DNA of 64,000 nt from Lenzites betulinus. Its lineage: Eukaryota; Basidiomycota; Agaricomycetes; Polyporales; Polyporaceae. The stretch is from positions 124,001-188,000 of the forward strand of contig JABYQU010000055.1 of the NCBI GenBank assembly GCA_022264855.1. Reading direction: 5' to 3'. The position numbers and the translations under genes are program-made. Shown here piece after piece: positions 33,153-44,810 of this stretch (the stretch's first letter is position 1; each line of letters starts with the position of its first letter). The notes beneath the pieces are model-generated. The model saw only the letters and a program-made list of their open reading frames with translations. It was not told the DNA's origin and did no database searches.

Positions 33153-33912
33153 ATGGATTTTGACCTTGAAGAGTTGGTGAACGTGGAACAAACGTAGGTT
33201 TGGGTCTGCTGCAGGAAGTTGCCGACACCGCTCATTCACCGCGCAGGTTTTACGAGGAGGGGTATAAGGACGGATATGATCACGGACGGATCCATGGCTC
33301 GATAGAGGGCCGTGCGCTCGGCCGGGAGAAAGGTTTCGAGATGTGGGAAGAGCTCGGTTTTTACGAGGGGTTTGCGATGATGTGGAAGGCCATCACAGAG
33401 AGCCAGGCCAGGCAGGACGAGTGCGCACCGTTCCACACATTTCATAAGGCTACAGGCCGCCTGGAAGGGCACGCACCTGAAATTCGTCGATGCTGGCCTC
33501 CGGCCGGATCAGAGACACACGGTTTCGCCGTGCACGTCCTGCAGTCTGCCCGTTGCCTTGTCTCCTACCTCATCACCGCTAGGAACCCGTGCTAACCTTA
33601 CCTACGCACAGGCGCACCGTGAATCACATTCGACACCTCCTCGACCTCATCTCGCAATTCCCGCGCGTCAATCCATCCGCAAGTGGCTCCTCGGAGGTGG
33701 ATATTCCGAAGCTCTTCCGCCAAATTCGCTCGCGCTACAAGCTGCTTTGTGCGACCTTGGGCATACGTCCGACCTTGCGCGCAGCGGACGGCTCCTCCGT
33801 CTCGCCCGATAGCGCTGGCGCCGATCTTCCGGATGCCGCGTCGAGGGAGAAAAAGAACGTCTGGGCCGTGCACGCGGCGGACGAGCTGGCTTCTACGGAG
33901 CTGAATTTCTGA
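33153..33912 (+). CDS. LTO1: LTO1/YAE1-type deca-GX3 protein
   Basis: Three exons (33153-33193, 33247-33420, 33612-33912) give 171 residues. The hallmark is the Gly-every-fourth-residue helix: FYEEGYKDGYDHGRIHG, then EGRALGREKGFEMWEELGFYEGF. Members of this family (yeast Lto1, human ORAOV1) work with Yae1 to deliver the Fe-S cluster to the ribosome-recycling ATPase Rli1/ABCE1, and so support ribosome function. The C-terminus ends ELASTELNF rather than with the terminal Trp used for docking to the CIA targeting complex, so docking may be carried by a partner. The last intron (192 nt) was placed to continue QARQDE into RTVNHIRHLLDLI. Family assignment is strong. Confidence 0.85.
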
Positions 33913-36900
33913 CCAGGGGCGCCGTTTTTCGACAGACTGGATTAGGACCTCCTTCTCCCTTACGAGCGCTTGTACGCCGCGCCGATGGCTCATGCTCGCA
34001 CCGCGCCCTGATGGCCAGCCAGGTGTGTGCAAGTCTGCAGTCAGGCTGGCGTGCTGCGCTTCCGTTAATTCGGTCCATTAGTATGATCCTCAAACACCTT
34101 GGCAGGTTTGCGCTCTGCGGCTGCGGGATCGCCCGCGTTCCCACAAGTTTCGCCCGGTGGCATACTGCCTTCCGAGTCAAGTCAGTTCAAGCACGGAGTC
34201 TAGCGCAGGCCACAGGGTCTCGATACCAAAGATGGACACGGCGAACCATGGTGCTACCGCCTACCGGGCGGATCGATGGGTGCTCGGGTGGGTGATCATG
34301 TCCGATAGTCTCTCGCTGAGTCAGGGTCGTCGTATCGCCTTGCCGCCATGTATGAACCCGCCGATTTAGGAATATCGGATAACATCGACGATCCCCCTCC
34401 AAGGGCATTAGCCACAGTTCCGACCCTGCGCCCCCTCCTCGCCTCCGCACACACCCGCTCCTTTACCTGAGTTCGGACCTCGCCCGCACGGGCCCGGAAC
34501 TCTGCCAGTCTCGCCATGGACGGCTGACCGCGCTTCTGTTCGAACAATTTATTTGCAAGCGATACTCATCCTTTGTCCGCCGCGCGCCATTGTTTGATCC
34601 ATGCGATCGCCACGGCCTACACGCCCTCAAGCGATGGACCAGGCAAAACACGACCCAGCGGTGGATCTGGTGACTCCATTGTCTTAATGTGCAAGCCCCC
34701 GCACCCGCCACCGCTGCTTTCCCGGATTCCGACACGCGCTGTCAAGATGTCCCGCACTGGGTTTCGGACCATGCCTATGTGCTTCCCGAACATGTGCGCA
34801 GGGCTCTTGCCGCACCCACGACGTCCGCCTGCTGACAGCAAGCGGCATACGGGCCCTTGAGCGCTAGCGCCGAGTGGTCGATGTGACCGATGGGGCATTA
34901 AGCCACAGAACCTGCCATCGCGGGACCGCGCAGGGCGTGCAGGTCAGCTGTGCCGCACGGGTGCGAGCGATCCATTGCGCCGCTTAAGCAGGGGCCAGCT
35001 GACGGACACAGGTACGCTTTCGCGCCTTCTGTTCTCCGCGCGGCGTGGGTGGCACAGCGCGCGCGTCGGGGAGAGGGCATCGGATGCGCGCGTGATACGG
35101 GCGTGTCGTAATTGCAGAACAGGCACGCCGGCAACGGCCTCCGCCAGCCTCCGCCCGTGCCAGAGCGGGAGCACTTGCAGGCTGCATCTGCGCGTGGCTT
35201 TTCCGGATCTCGGGGGCTTTTCGTGGTGCGTCTTCACGGGGATGACGTGCATCTGAGCCAAGACGGGCTACTAAATTGCACGCACGAGGAGTAGCGGGTG
35301 GTTGACATCATACATGGTCATTCGAGCCTCTCCGCGTGGGGCACAACCGCGATGCCTGACCTCGGGATGAGGACAGTCTTACGGAGTCAATGGCGGCGCT
35401 GATAAGTTCGGGTTCCGCTTCGCTGGGAGCATCACGCCGGAGGTGCAAGGTTGGGCTGATGTCGACTCGGCAGCAGCCTTAAACATCCTGCTCAGGCCGC
35501 CCGGCATGTGCTCGACGGCGTCGGGTGCGATAGCTGGGAAAGCGAACGAATGCCTACGAATGTGTGGTTGACAAGCGGCTGTACCTGGCCTAAAGTACCA
35601 CACGCACGAATATGCCGAGTGCCAACGACCAGCCACCGTGGCCGTCATCGGTTCCATTACACTGACAGCGTCGCACGGGGTGAGCCGAATTCGGGGCCGG
35701 TACCATAATCGCATTGGCAATACCTGTTATAATATGATTGCAAGACCGGGATGTTATAGGGACTCGGGAGAAACGTCGAGACAGCCTAAGTGATGGCTAG
35801 GGTGAGTCAGTAACCACGACTGGTGATATATGTTTGGCAATCTGAGCGGTTGTAGGAAATTTGGAGGACTTTGTCACGGCCATGGGCGTACAGTAGCCGG
35901 CAATGCTTGGAGGACCAGAAAACCCAATTCGATGTACATGTCGAGTGTTTAAAACTATAGAACGGTCACTGGCATCAAAGAGCGGAATCTACACTACACA
36001 GCTATAGCATGTGCGCCGGCGGTGACCACGTAATCACAGGCTCGTAAACTTCAAGCAGCCTCACATGCGGAGGAGGACAATCGCTCCTCCCGCATTCCAA
36101 TAAACCTCCCTTCCGCGTGGAAAACGCGATAAAGCTCCTGGTTAGCCACTCCTCAGGTAATCGTCATGAAGGGCCAGTCTTACTTAAACTTCCCTCAAAT
36201 GTGTCGACATGGATGTTCGGGGCTTGCGCCGAGCCTGAAGATCTCCATCTCGGCCCTTGCATACAACGATATCGTCAGCTCACTGCAGATAGAGAGATCA
36301 TTCCCTCCATAAGTAAGCTGAACTTGATGTGAACTAGTAGTCACCTAAGTGGCGAGTATACCGGGTTAGCGCGCCCGCACCTCATGGTACCCTCAGGCCC
36401 TGGCAACCACTAGCGTCGGCACTCAGTGTTCCTAGACCGAGTACCATGGCTCCCACTGCCAGCTAGTCTGAGCAGTACTAGCACCTACTAGCACCCAAGC
36501 CGACCAGTCTTGTAATCAGCAACCTTAAAGTTAGCAGTTCTAGAAATCGCATTGCACGACCGGTCTTTCCGGAGGCCGACAAGCACGTACTGGTATCCTA
36601 GCCACGCGATCGGGCCTCCCGGAGGAGTACGGGTATCTTTCAGACTATCGCGACTCGGAGGGTCCACATGTTATGGCGTGGGTCTGCGCCAGCGAAGCTC
36701 TTTGTGAGATAACGCAAGCTTTGAAAGTTCAGATGCGACTTCTGGTTGGCGTCACGACCCCCGCAGTATGACATACCAGTGGTTCCTGCGTACATAACGG
36801 TTGGCGACGGATTCGAAGCATACCGAGAGTCGAACGGCCCATGGAAGCTTACTGCGCTGTGGCCCGCCGTCGATCCATTGTCATGTTGTCGTGTCTCACG

Positions 36901-38871
36901 ATATGGAGATGTTGAGTCAGTGACGATGGCGATTGAGAGCGATGTATATCATCGCGCAGTACGATACTTGCGTTTTGATGACGTTGGGCCGGAGTGTTCT
37001 CGTGTAGGCGCGAATGCGACGAGTTGCCGGTTCTCCCGCCTGGACATCCAACAGCCTCGTCGTGGAAGCTCATGCACGCAGGGGTCATGTAGGCCCTGTT
37101 ACGAGGCTAAACATATGTTTAATGTCAGTACATGTTCGTGGAGGCTTTGTCTCGTGTACGCACCTCTGAACCTGGTTGTCTAAAAATGGGTGAACACGAG
37201 TTATGTTCTCTCCACGTGGGAGCACTATAGATCAGTGTTACCTAGCACTGACACATATGACGCATGTGTGCGAAACAGGGGCGCTCGACGCGTCCCCTGA
37301 AGCATTAGGTACCCGGATGATAATTGCGTACAGCCTGAGGGGGAAACAGCCGCCTTCTATTGAGGGCAGCTCTTACCTGGAGGTTGTAGGGTGACGGCAT
37401 AGGCACTTGAAGCGAAATAACGGTCGACGGCCCTGACCACGAGCGGAAGCTGGGCTGCGGAATGACGATGAGCAATGTTGTTATGGCTTACCCATGAACA
37501 TCCTCCGCGTTGCCTGCGCAAAGCGCAGTTGAGGTGCACCCAAGCGTCACGCGTCATCGTCTACCGGGTTCATCTGTTGACGTCAACGTCAGCTCTCGAG
37601 GAAGTCCAGGAGTTCTGCGCTTCGTATGCTACGCGCATGCAGTGCAATACCCTAAGCGTAGTCATACCGCTACGAAGGAAGGCGGCGCATCAGGCCTGCA
37701 GGTACCACGCGAGAGTGGCAAGCGGTATCACCGCCGAGAGCGTTGAGCTGGCCTGAGGTAGAGCGCGATCCTCTCGTCCCCTTTCCCCCGCTCTGCCACG
37801 GAGCTACGGCATGCACGTAGGGAAGTGGCGGGGAGAGATGCGCTGGGAGGATGCAAACGGCAATCCCTCCGCCGCACTCACCTATACACTGTCATGAAAT
37901 TGATGGCGCGCGCAGACGCGCATGGCGCGTTCGTTCACGAGCCTGACTCTCCCGTGTGTCTGCCCAGCGACATCCGCCGCCGGCGTGTGAGCACGAGCCA
38001 GTGTTCTTGGATATGTCCGCCCGGTAGTCTTGGTGATTTCAGGAGGTGATGAGAAAACGAACGAGGTTAAAAGCGCCGAAGCGCCCGCAGGCAGGGAACA
38101 TTCGCTTAGCGGCTTCTGCCCGCTGGAACTTGGCGACCTCCACCGATCCGCCGGTGAGCCCAATCGCTCCTTTCCGCTTCCCCCCTACTCCCTCTCGTTT
38201 TTCTCGGTCGTCGCGGGACACTCGGAGCGCGCACACGCCATATGGGCGGCTGAAGACTTGGACAATAGGATACCCCTTTCCGGCAAGGCTCGGTTCCCGA
38301 AATTTACAACGATACCCCCAAATACCCCCGCCCACTCTCTAGTACGCCTCTTCCTGCCTTCTTCCTGTCGCCCGCCCTGAGCAGGCCCTTCTTCCACGTT
38401 CAGGACACGGTCACGCTCCATTTGGACCGCAGCTGTCGCAGGTCGTCCTTTATACTACTTTGGCAATAAACGCGCGTGGATAGAGGGGAAACATTCGATC
38501 GGGCAGCTACGTAAGTGTCGCAACTCTGTATGGCCTTTTTACATCCTTGTGTTTCGCCCAAGTCTTGAATTGTCGACTACTGTTCTTCGTACGTCGTCGA
38601 AGGAGGGGATGGGCGAGAGCTACTTGGACGCCGTCGAGCAGTGACCTCAACGGCGTTGAGTACCCCAATGCGACTTGGACGGCGTTGAGTAGCCCAATTC
38701 AACTTGGATGCTGTTGAGAAGCACGATGGTGGCGTCCCCATTGCAATTTACACTCCCTACGAATGCTCGTCGTCGAGTGTTGTTTGACACGCATTCCCTT
38801 CCTCATTCACTGCGTACACTGTTCCCAACAAACATGTCACTGATGCATACTGATCGACAGGCAACTCAATC
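33913..38871. other. Gene-poor interval of about 5 kb
   Basis: No reading frame shows a recognisable domain, plausible intron chain or coding periodicity, although many short open frames exist on both strands. Around 34900-35260 the minus strand encodes a few Cys/His clusters vaguely like a zinc knuckle, which may be debris of a retroelement. A degenerate tandem repeat lies at 38622-38730 near the next gene. This is the largest stretch of the window without assigned genes. Confidence 0.5.
38622..38730. repeat. Degenerate tandem repeat upstream of the Ser-rich gene
   Basis: Variants of ACTTGGACGGCGTTGAGTAG recur at about 38622, 38673 and 38702, with a partial copy near 38650. They lie within 250 bases of the start codon of the Ser/Pro-rich gene, so they could be promoter elements or merely a minisatellite. 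Confidence 0.6.
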
Positions 38872-41818
38872 ATGGCCTCCACATCTACTACTGAGACGCG
38901 TTCACGCGACAAACGCGACACGGTCCCGCTCCTTCTCGAATCGTTTCCTGTCCCGCCATCGTTCATTCCTCCCTCGCCTCTGCTCTCCCCCTCCCCTAGT
39001 TCGCCCCTACCTCCCACATACTCTCCGTTCGTTTCACCTCTCCCTTCACCTGCGACCAAACAGCCACTATCAGCCCCGCCGTCCGCACCACTACCTCCCA
39101 TCCCCGGACCGTCACCAATCACCGAACATGAAACCCTCATGTTTATCTCTGCCGCTCGTTCCCGGCGCAGCTCGAAAATGTCCCTCGCGTCGACCTCTAG
39201 TCGTTATTCCCGACGAGACTCTCTCGCCACCGAGGTCAGCAACGCGAGCGGTAGTAGCATGCCCTCCCTTTCGCCATCTACCAGCGTAACCCCCAACGAC
39301 TCCTCCCGCTCCCTTCGTTCATACCCTTCCTCCGGCTCTCTGTCCGTTCCCCTCCCGCGATACAACATTGACAAGTCACCGGTGATTCAACCCCGTATCG
39401 CCGAAGAAGACGCCGCAGATCTGACACGGATGTCTCTTGATGAGATCTCCCTCCACTCTCCTCTACCAGAACACCTCAGCGACGACGAGAGGGTGCTTGA
39501 GGTCGGAATCGCGCCCTCTATATCGCGCCAGACGCGCCACCAGCCTCACCGCTCTCTCTCCTCCATCGAAGCTCGTGAAGGTCACTCTGCACCCGATGAA
39601 TTCCCAGCCGTCCCATCAGGAACGCCACGACCCCGGCATCCCACGTCTCCCCTGGACAAGGAACTGCCTCCCCTTCCTTTCCCACAGCCACCCCCGCGAT
39701 CATCTCTACCGCCTCCACCATCTGGTCCCTCTCGATCGCACTCGCGCCGCACCAGCAGTCCAGACATTGATGAAATCATCGCGACAACACCGCGGCCGCA
39801 GCGAAAGTCGTCTGCGGGCTCGGGGCTGCGCTCCCGCTCGACGTCTCGCTCCGTGCGCGGCCTGCGGAAACGCGCGAGTGAAGGTGTGAACGTCAGCGAG
39901 GCGGGCTCACGCCGGACAAGTGCAGCGAGCACGAGTCGGCGGACGTCTCTCGCGCGGGTGCGGTCGCGTCCAGAGTCGGCGAGCGAGCTTGCGTACGAGC
40001 AGACTGCGATGGCCACGGAGGAGGGTGACGTCTGGGACGAGGACTCGTTCGTTTCCGATTATGGGGTGCCGATAGATCAAACAGGCACGCCGTATGAAAT
40101 GTTCGATGTGAACGAGGAGGCGCGGTTGGATCGGGAGCTGGACGGTGATGGAAGCGATTCGGATTCCAGTCTCGACCTGCACACGCCGCTACCGTGAGTG
40201 CCAACATTATTCGTCCGAACAAGAATTTTATGCTGATGAGTTGGATTCCACTAGACACCTCATGGTCAAGGATGGGTTGTTGTCACCTCGCTCCAAACTT
40301 GTCCAGACATCGCGGAATAACACGCCGCTGCCGGGCGATCGCCCCAGTAGTGTCTTTAGTGTTGCTTCTTCTGGTGAGTTTCACTCTCAATTAACCCAAG
40401 TACGAAGTTGACGCCAGGTATACTAGTGGGATCCGTGATGACGAAGTCCGGATTGTTCAAGGATGAGCGGGATACCGTGCAGCGCCGCGTGAGGCATCGC
40501 GATGGGCGACTCCTGGCTGGCGGTATAGGTCTCACTACTGGATTGGGCTGGAGTGACAGGTGCGGAAACAACCATTCAGACTACTAGTGCAGCTCGCTAA
40601 TGAGGCCGTAGTGAGGACGAGGACGCACCCTCACCGTTGATCCGTCGAATCTCGTCAAGAAACTTGAAGAAGCGCGCGATATCAACCACGTCGCTTCGGA
40701 GCCAGGCGAACTCGTTATCGCACAGCTACAGCGGCCACATGCCTGACAGTCGTTTGGACGAGTTCGGCGTGCTCCCGAAGGTGCCTCGCTCATCGGCCCC
40801 ACCAACGTCCTGGCAGAAGCCACGGTCCTTGCCCGGGCGGGGGAACGACTGGCGAATAAGCACAGCCAGCTCCGTGTCGAGCGCGTCTTCTGCGTCTGCT
40901 CTCTCGCACGCTCCCTCTCGTGGCTCGGTGGTATCGCAACGCTCTGCACCAGCGGGTCTGTCGTCAAGCCGTCGCGGGCTGGAGACGACGCCGCTCTCCA
41001 TGCACGCTCTCGGCAACATTCGCGAAGGCGACGAAATCGGGTCTAACACGCCCTCGACGTCTTCCACCGCGAGCCTCCCCATGCCCGCTACCCCCGATGA
41101 CCTGCCCATCCGTTCACGATCGGGCTCGTTGGGAGGCAAGAAGCTGCCCGCGCGGCTTGATCTCGCCGGCACGCCCGAGTACTCCCACAGCGACGTCATC
41201 GCGCTCAACTCAGGCAGCCTCTCTTCCGCGCCCAACACGGCGACCATCGCCCCGTCGCCTGCGCTCTCCTCCTTCTCGTCCGCCTCAACCCCCAGGCAAG
41301 GCGTACCGCGGCCTCTGCGCTTGCCCCAGTCGGCGGGGAACCTCCGACGGGCCACAGATCCGCCTCTCTCGCGGATGCCGCTCTCGGCCTCCGCGAGCAC
41401 CTCCGCAGCCGTCCAGCGCGCATCGTCAGGGTCGCTCCGCCAGAAGCCCTCGTTGCAAAGCCTACGGCCTCCGTCGGCCGCGCGTGCAGGGACAAGCCAC
41501 GCGGGGGCAATGAGTGCCCCGCCGCAAGACGGCGCATCTTTCCCGTTCGGCGGACCCTCGATGTCTCCGAGCAAGTCCACGCCCGCCTCACGCAGCAGCA
41601 CCCCCTCGAGCGCTGCTGGGGTGCCGAGGCTGAAACCTCGGACGGGTACGGGCATGGTGTACCGCACCACCGGCAACTCGTCGTCGGCTGGCTCACCGGC
41701 GGGCACTAGAGTCGCGGCGGTGGCGGCGGAGAAGGCGGTGCCCGTACGCCCGTCCATGCTGCGCATGCCGAGCACCACGTCGCTGCGATCGGCGAAGGGC
41801 GTCGGGATCGCCATGTAA
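38872..41818 (+). CDS. Large Ser/Pro/Arg-rich protein of unknown function
   Basis: Four exons (38872-40193, 40255-40373, 40418-40559, 40612-41818) give 929 residues. I do not recognise the family. The whole protein is low in hydrophobic residues and dominated by Ser, Pro, Arg and Thr. It has polyproline runs (for example PLPPIPGPSPI), many RRxS and SxxR phosphorylation-type sites, and an acidic patch near 415-435. Short segments that look conserved include SPVIQPRIAEEDAADLTRMS, GLTTGLGWSDSEDED and SPLIRRISSRNLKKRA. No signal peptide or membrane segment is visible. It is probably an intrinsically disordered cytosolic or nuclear protein, perhaps a phosphorylated scaffold, but no function should be assumed. 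The opposite strand is open for long stretches only because of base composition. Confidence 0.75.
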
Positions 41819-42410
41819 GCTCTCTCCCCACAGGTCCGGATGGATACGTTTCTGCTTTAGATGGATCACAACAGGGCCGTCGTACGCTGGCTGCCCGGAT
41901 ACGTATCCCACATTCTCAGCCCCGGATTCTTTTTGTGACGGAGGGGGGCGCTCTTTGTACGAGTACGGTCGGTTGTAATCCTTAATGCCAGCCCCCTGCC
42001 GTTGTCCTGTTACTACCCCGTACGTTAGCGGTGCGCGCCGTCTTCTGCGCGCGCACGCACTTAGGTTATTGAATTGCACTGCACGCGTACATACCGTTCG
42101 TCGTTGTCACTCATTACATAGTTGTTTGTACACATGGTTGTTATCCTGGATTCTCGAATCTCATCGGTGGTGCTTGCTGCACATAGTTACAGTAAACCGT
42201 TGTCAGTGATTGTCCCCGACGACGACTACTAGCTTTGTGCATTCAGACGGTAAGCTCTATTGTGATTCATCACAGCAACTTTGGTATTTAAAGGCGCCAT
42301 GCCGTCTGTCCAAGATATGTCAGACAGTTCCATCTACCCCTCTCTGCCGAGTAGCTACTCACTTGAAACACCACGACACAGGTGCGACGTTCACCGGGCA
42401 TACCAGAAAC
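41819..42410. other. Intergenic region upstream of an F-box gene
   Basis: About 590 bases. A TATA-like TATTTAAAG lies near 42286. An upstream ATG at 42300 could join the F-box frame only through a 25-nt intron, which I consider too short. Confidence 0.45.
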
Positions 42411-43994
42411 ATGAAGAGGTCGATCACCTCCCCGTGGCGTCCCTTCGACACCATTCCCAACGAAATCATGGCGGAGATCTTCAAATACTACGATCACGGT
42501 TCTTGGAATTGCTGTGCACAAGTCCTATGCGCCGTATCACGGCGGTGGCGCGAGGTTGCGTTCAACATCTCGGAACTCTGGACCAACGTCGGGCGCATCC
42601 GTCGAAAAACTGACCTCGAATGGCTGGATTTTGCGATGTCACGCGCCCGTCATCGACCGGTGAAGATGCAGGTCGAATTTGTCGAGTTCGATGAACACAC
42701 ACGGCGCGCAATCCTGCCTGCATTGGCGGCGCACCGCACGCGCATAAATGATGTCATGGTTATCGCAGGTATTCGCAACTCGATCAAGGATCGCAGGATC
42801 CGCAGGGCCTTTGCAAAAGTCGACCACGAACAGGTCCAGGAGTTTCTGCGCAGCGGGATGCCCGCGCTGGAGGATCTGCAAGTGGTATATATGGATAATG
42901 CGACCGGCGTCCCGTCCTTGGTGTTATCCCTCGACCCCGCCCAGCTGCCGCGTCTCCGCCGACTAGATATCGAATTGTACCTGCTTCCGTGGGCGCCGCA
43001 GATGTTCGCCTTCGCGGGGCTGCGCGACCTATCCCTCGATTCCTGTCGGGGCACCACGGTAATCGCCCTTTCCGCATTCCTGGACGTCCTCGAGACTGTG
43101 GCCCCGCAGCTTGAATGGCTCAATCTCATCTGGTCGTTGCCGCTCACCGTTTTCCGGATGCAAATCCCGACGGACGAGCGACGCATCGAGATGCCGAACC
43201 TGCGCGGGTTCACATTATACGACGACGCCGAGCCGGCCGAGGCGGTCCTGCGCTGCCTGTGCCTGCCACGCACGGTGAGCGCCACAGTGGTGGTGAACCC
43301 CCTTCAGTGGAATCATTGGGAAGATGAGCTCACTGGGATGATGGGGGTCGCGTTCTCGACGGACAACGAGCACCTTCCGTTCCTCGCCACCGCCGTCGCT
43401 GCAGAAATCAGCTTGTTGGTGCCTAATCCGCACGAGAAGAAGACGGAGGGGTGGGTGAAGGTCAAGTGCACGGACGAGCAGGGTGGGTCGCTCAATCTCC
43501 ACATCGCCTGCGAGCACGAGAAGGTGCGCTGTCCGCACTGGCTGAGGAACATCCACGACTTCGCGACGTTCTTCGGCCGGTCGCCGCTGGAACGGTTGAC
43601 TATAAAGTGCGATCTCGTATACGTGGACAGCGACCAATGGACCCACCTCTTCCGCACTTTCGACAGGCTCCGAGCGCTCAGCATAGAGAGCTCGGGTTTC
43701 CCTTTCAGGCTCCTCGCTGCGTTGCAGCTACCTTCCGCGACCGAGGGACCGATACTTCCACGGCTGGATTCGCTTACTTTGGACGTCCAATGGCGCGGGG
43801 ACCTGCTCGACTCTATCGCAAAGACCTTGGAGACCCGGTGTTCGAGGATGGGGGATCCGGAGCCAAAGATGAAGGCATTGCACATACGGTGCCGCCACAG
43901 ACAGAAGAATTCATATCTCAACCGAGTGCATAGACAGAACTTTGCAAAGCTGGTGAAATATGCTATATCAGTGACCTACAAGGACATTGTTTAG
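42411..43994 (+). CDS. F-box protein, copy C
   Basis: A single exon of 527 residues starting at MKRSITSPW. The F-box occupies about residues 10-55: FDTIPNEIMAEIFKYYD, CAVSRRWREVAF, and SELWTNVG. It is followed by about 450 residues of irregular leucine-rich sequence (LPRLRRLDIELYLLPWAP, LRDLSLDSCRG, PRLDSLTLDVQW). It has only family-level similarity to copies A and B, so it is an older relative. It presumably acts as a substrate receptor for SCF ubiquitin ligase. Substrate unknown. The in-frame region upstream of 42411 has no ATG, so this start is preferred. Confidence 0.8.
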   Translation: MKRSITSPWRPFDTIPNEIMAEIFKYYDHGSWNCCAQVLCAVSRRWREVAFNISELWTNVGRIRRKTDLEWLDFAMSRARHRPVKMQVEFVEFDEHTRRAILPALAAHRTRINDVMVIAGIRNSIKDRRIRRAFAKVDHEQVQEFLRSGMPALEDLQVVYMDNATGVPSLVLSLDPAQLPRLRRLDIELYLLPWAPQMFAFAGLRDLSLDSCRGTTVIALSAFLDVLETVAPQLEWLNLIWSLPLTVFRMQIPTDERRIEMPNLRGFTLYDDAEPAEAVLRCLCLPRTVSATVVVNPLQWNHWEDELTGMMGVAFSTDNEHLPFLATAVAAEISLLVPNPHEKKTEGWVKVKCTDEQGGSLNLHIACEHEKVRCPHWLRNIHDFATFFGRSPLERLTIKCDLVYVDSDQWTHLFRTFDRLRALSIESSGFPFRLLAALQLPSATEGPILPRLDSLTLDVQWRGDLLDSIAKTLETRCSRMGDPEPKMKALHIRCRHRQKNSYLNRVHRQNFAKLVKYAISVTYKDIV

Positions 43995-44810
43995 CTTAAA
44001 CTATCTAGCTTTATGACCCGGACTATAAATGTATACCACATATGCATGCTGAACCTGAGTAGCTAGAGAGTCTATATCAGTCGATATTCATTAGGACCTA
44101 GCACGACGCGCAATGGGCCAAATTTCCTGTTCAAAACAGGATAGGAACAGATCCAGAACTGGTTTCCTGGGTCCAGGCCAGAGACAGGCTTGGAGCGTTG
44201 CTTGGGGTTTTGACAACAAAGCCCAAAAAGCCGGTGTAGACCGCTTCGTTATCCAATTGCAATAGCCTTCTAACCGAGCCTCAGGACCTGAGGCAGGCTC
44301 GGAACCAGGCTGTCAACAGGAGTCCAGTTTCGGCGCTGTTCCAAGCCTGTTCAGGAGGGGAACCACGGGCAAATGCGCGTCGTGTAGGTTTTCAAAAGCC
44401 TCGCCTATGCAACTATTTACTGATGGCAAATGCGGACTTGGCCCTTGGTCCAAGCGGGAAGTTCAAGTTCTTGCCAATCCATCACCATGACAGGAAGGGA
44501 CGAGCAGGAGACATGCGTCGACTCAGCGCTCATGCTACAATAGTAACAAAGCTGATATGACTATAGACTGCTTTGAAACTTGAGGCTGTGGGAACCTTTG
44601 TTAGAAGCCCTCTTTGTTTCTTGCGGGCCGCTTAATGCGTGGGAAATTGATGGGTGGCCCAAATGGAGCGGCACCTCCGCTCATTGTCCTCAACGCCTTG
44701 ACCTTCGACCACCACGACAACGAACACAAGGCCGACCACACCCCGCGGGCGACGCATATAAAGCCTCGCACACGCTTTGTATTGTTTACCATCTTTCCCT
44801 GTCTACCACA
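43995..44810. other. Intergenic region
   Basis: About 800 bases. 44120-44370 contains partially self-complementary sequence around CCTGTTCAAAACAGG. The last 60 bases include a good TATA box. No gene was recognised. Confidence 0.45.
44757..44763 (+). promoter_or_regulatory. TATA box
   Basis: TATAAAG lies 54 bases upstream of the ATG of the following gene, with a pyrimidine-rich stretch between them (TTTACCATCTTTCCCTGTC). The spacing suits a fungal core promoter with a short leader. Confidence 0.6.

Noticed and set aside
34898..35261. Cys/His clusters on the minus strand suggesting a zinc knuckle
   Set aside because: Spacing does not match CX2CX4HX4C and several frames would have to be combined; not enough to call a retroelement gag.
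40726..41814. 362-codon open frame antisense to the Ser/Pro-rich gene
   Set aside because: It mirrors the codon bias of the sense gene, which has conserved splice junctions in frame; the antisense protein has no domain.
42210..42410. N-terminal extension of F-box copy C
   Set aside because: No ATG opens this extension, and joining it to the ATG at 42300 needs a 25-nt intron.
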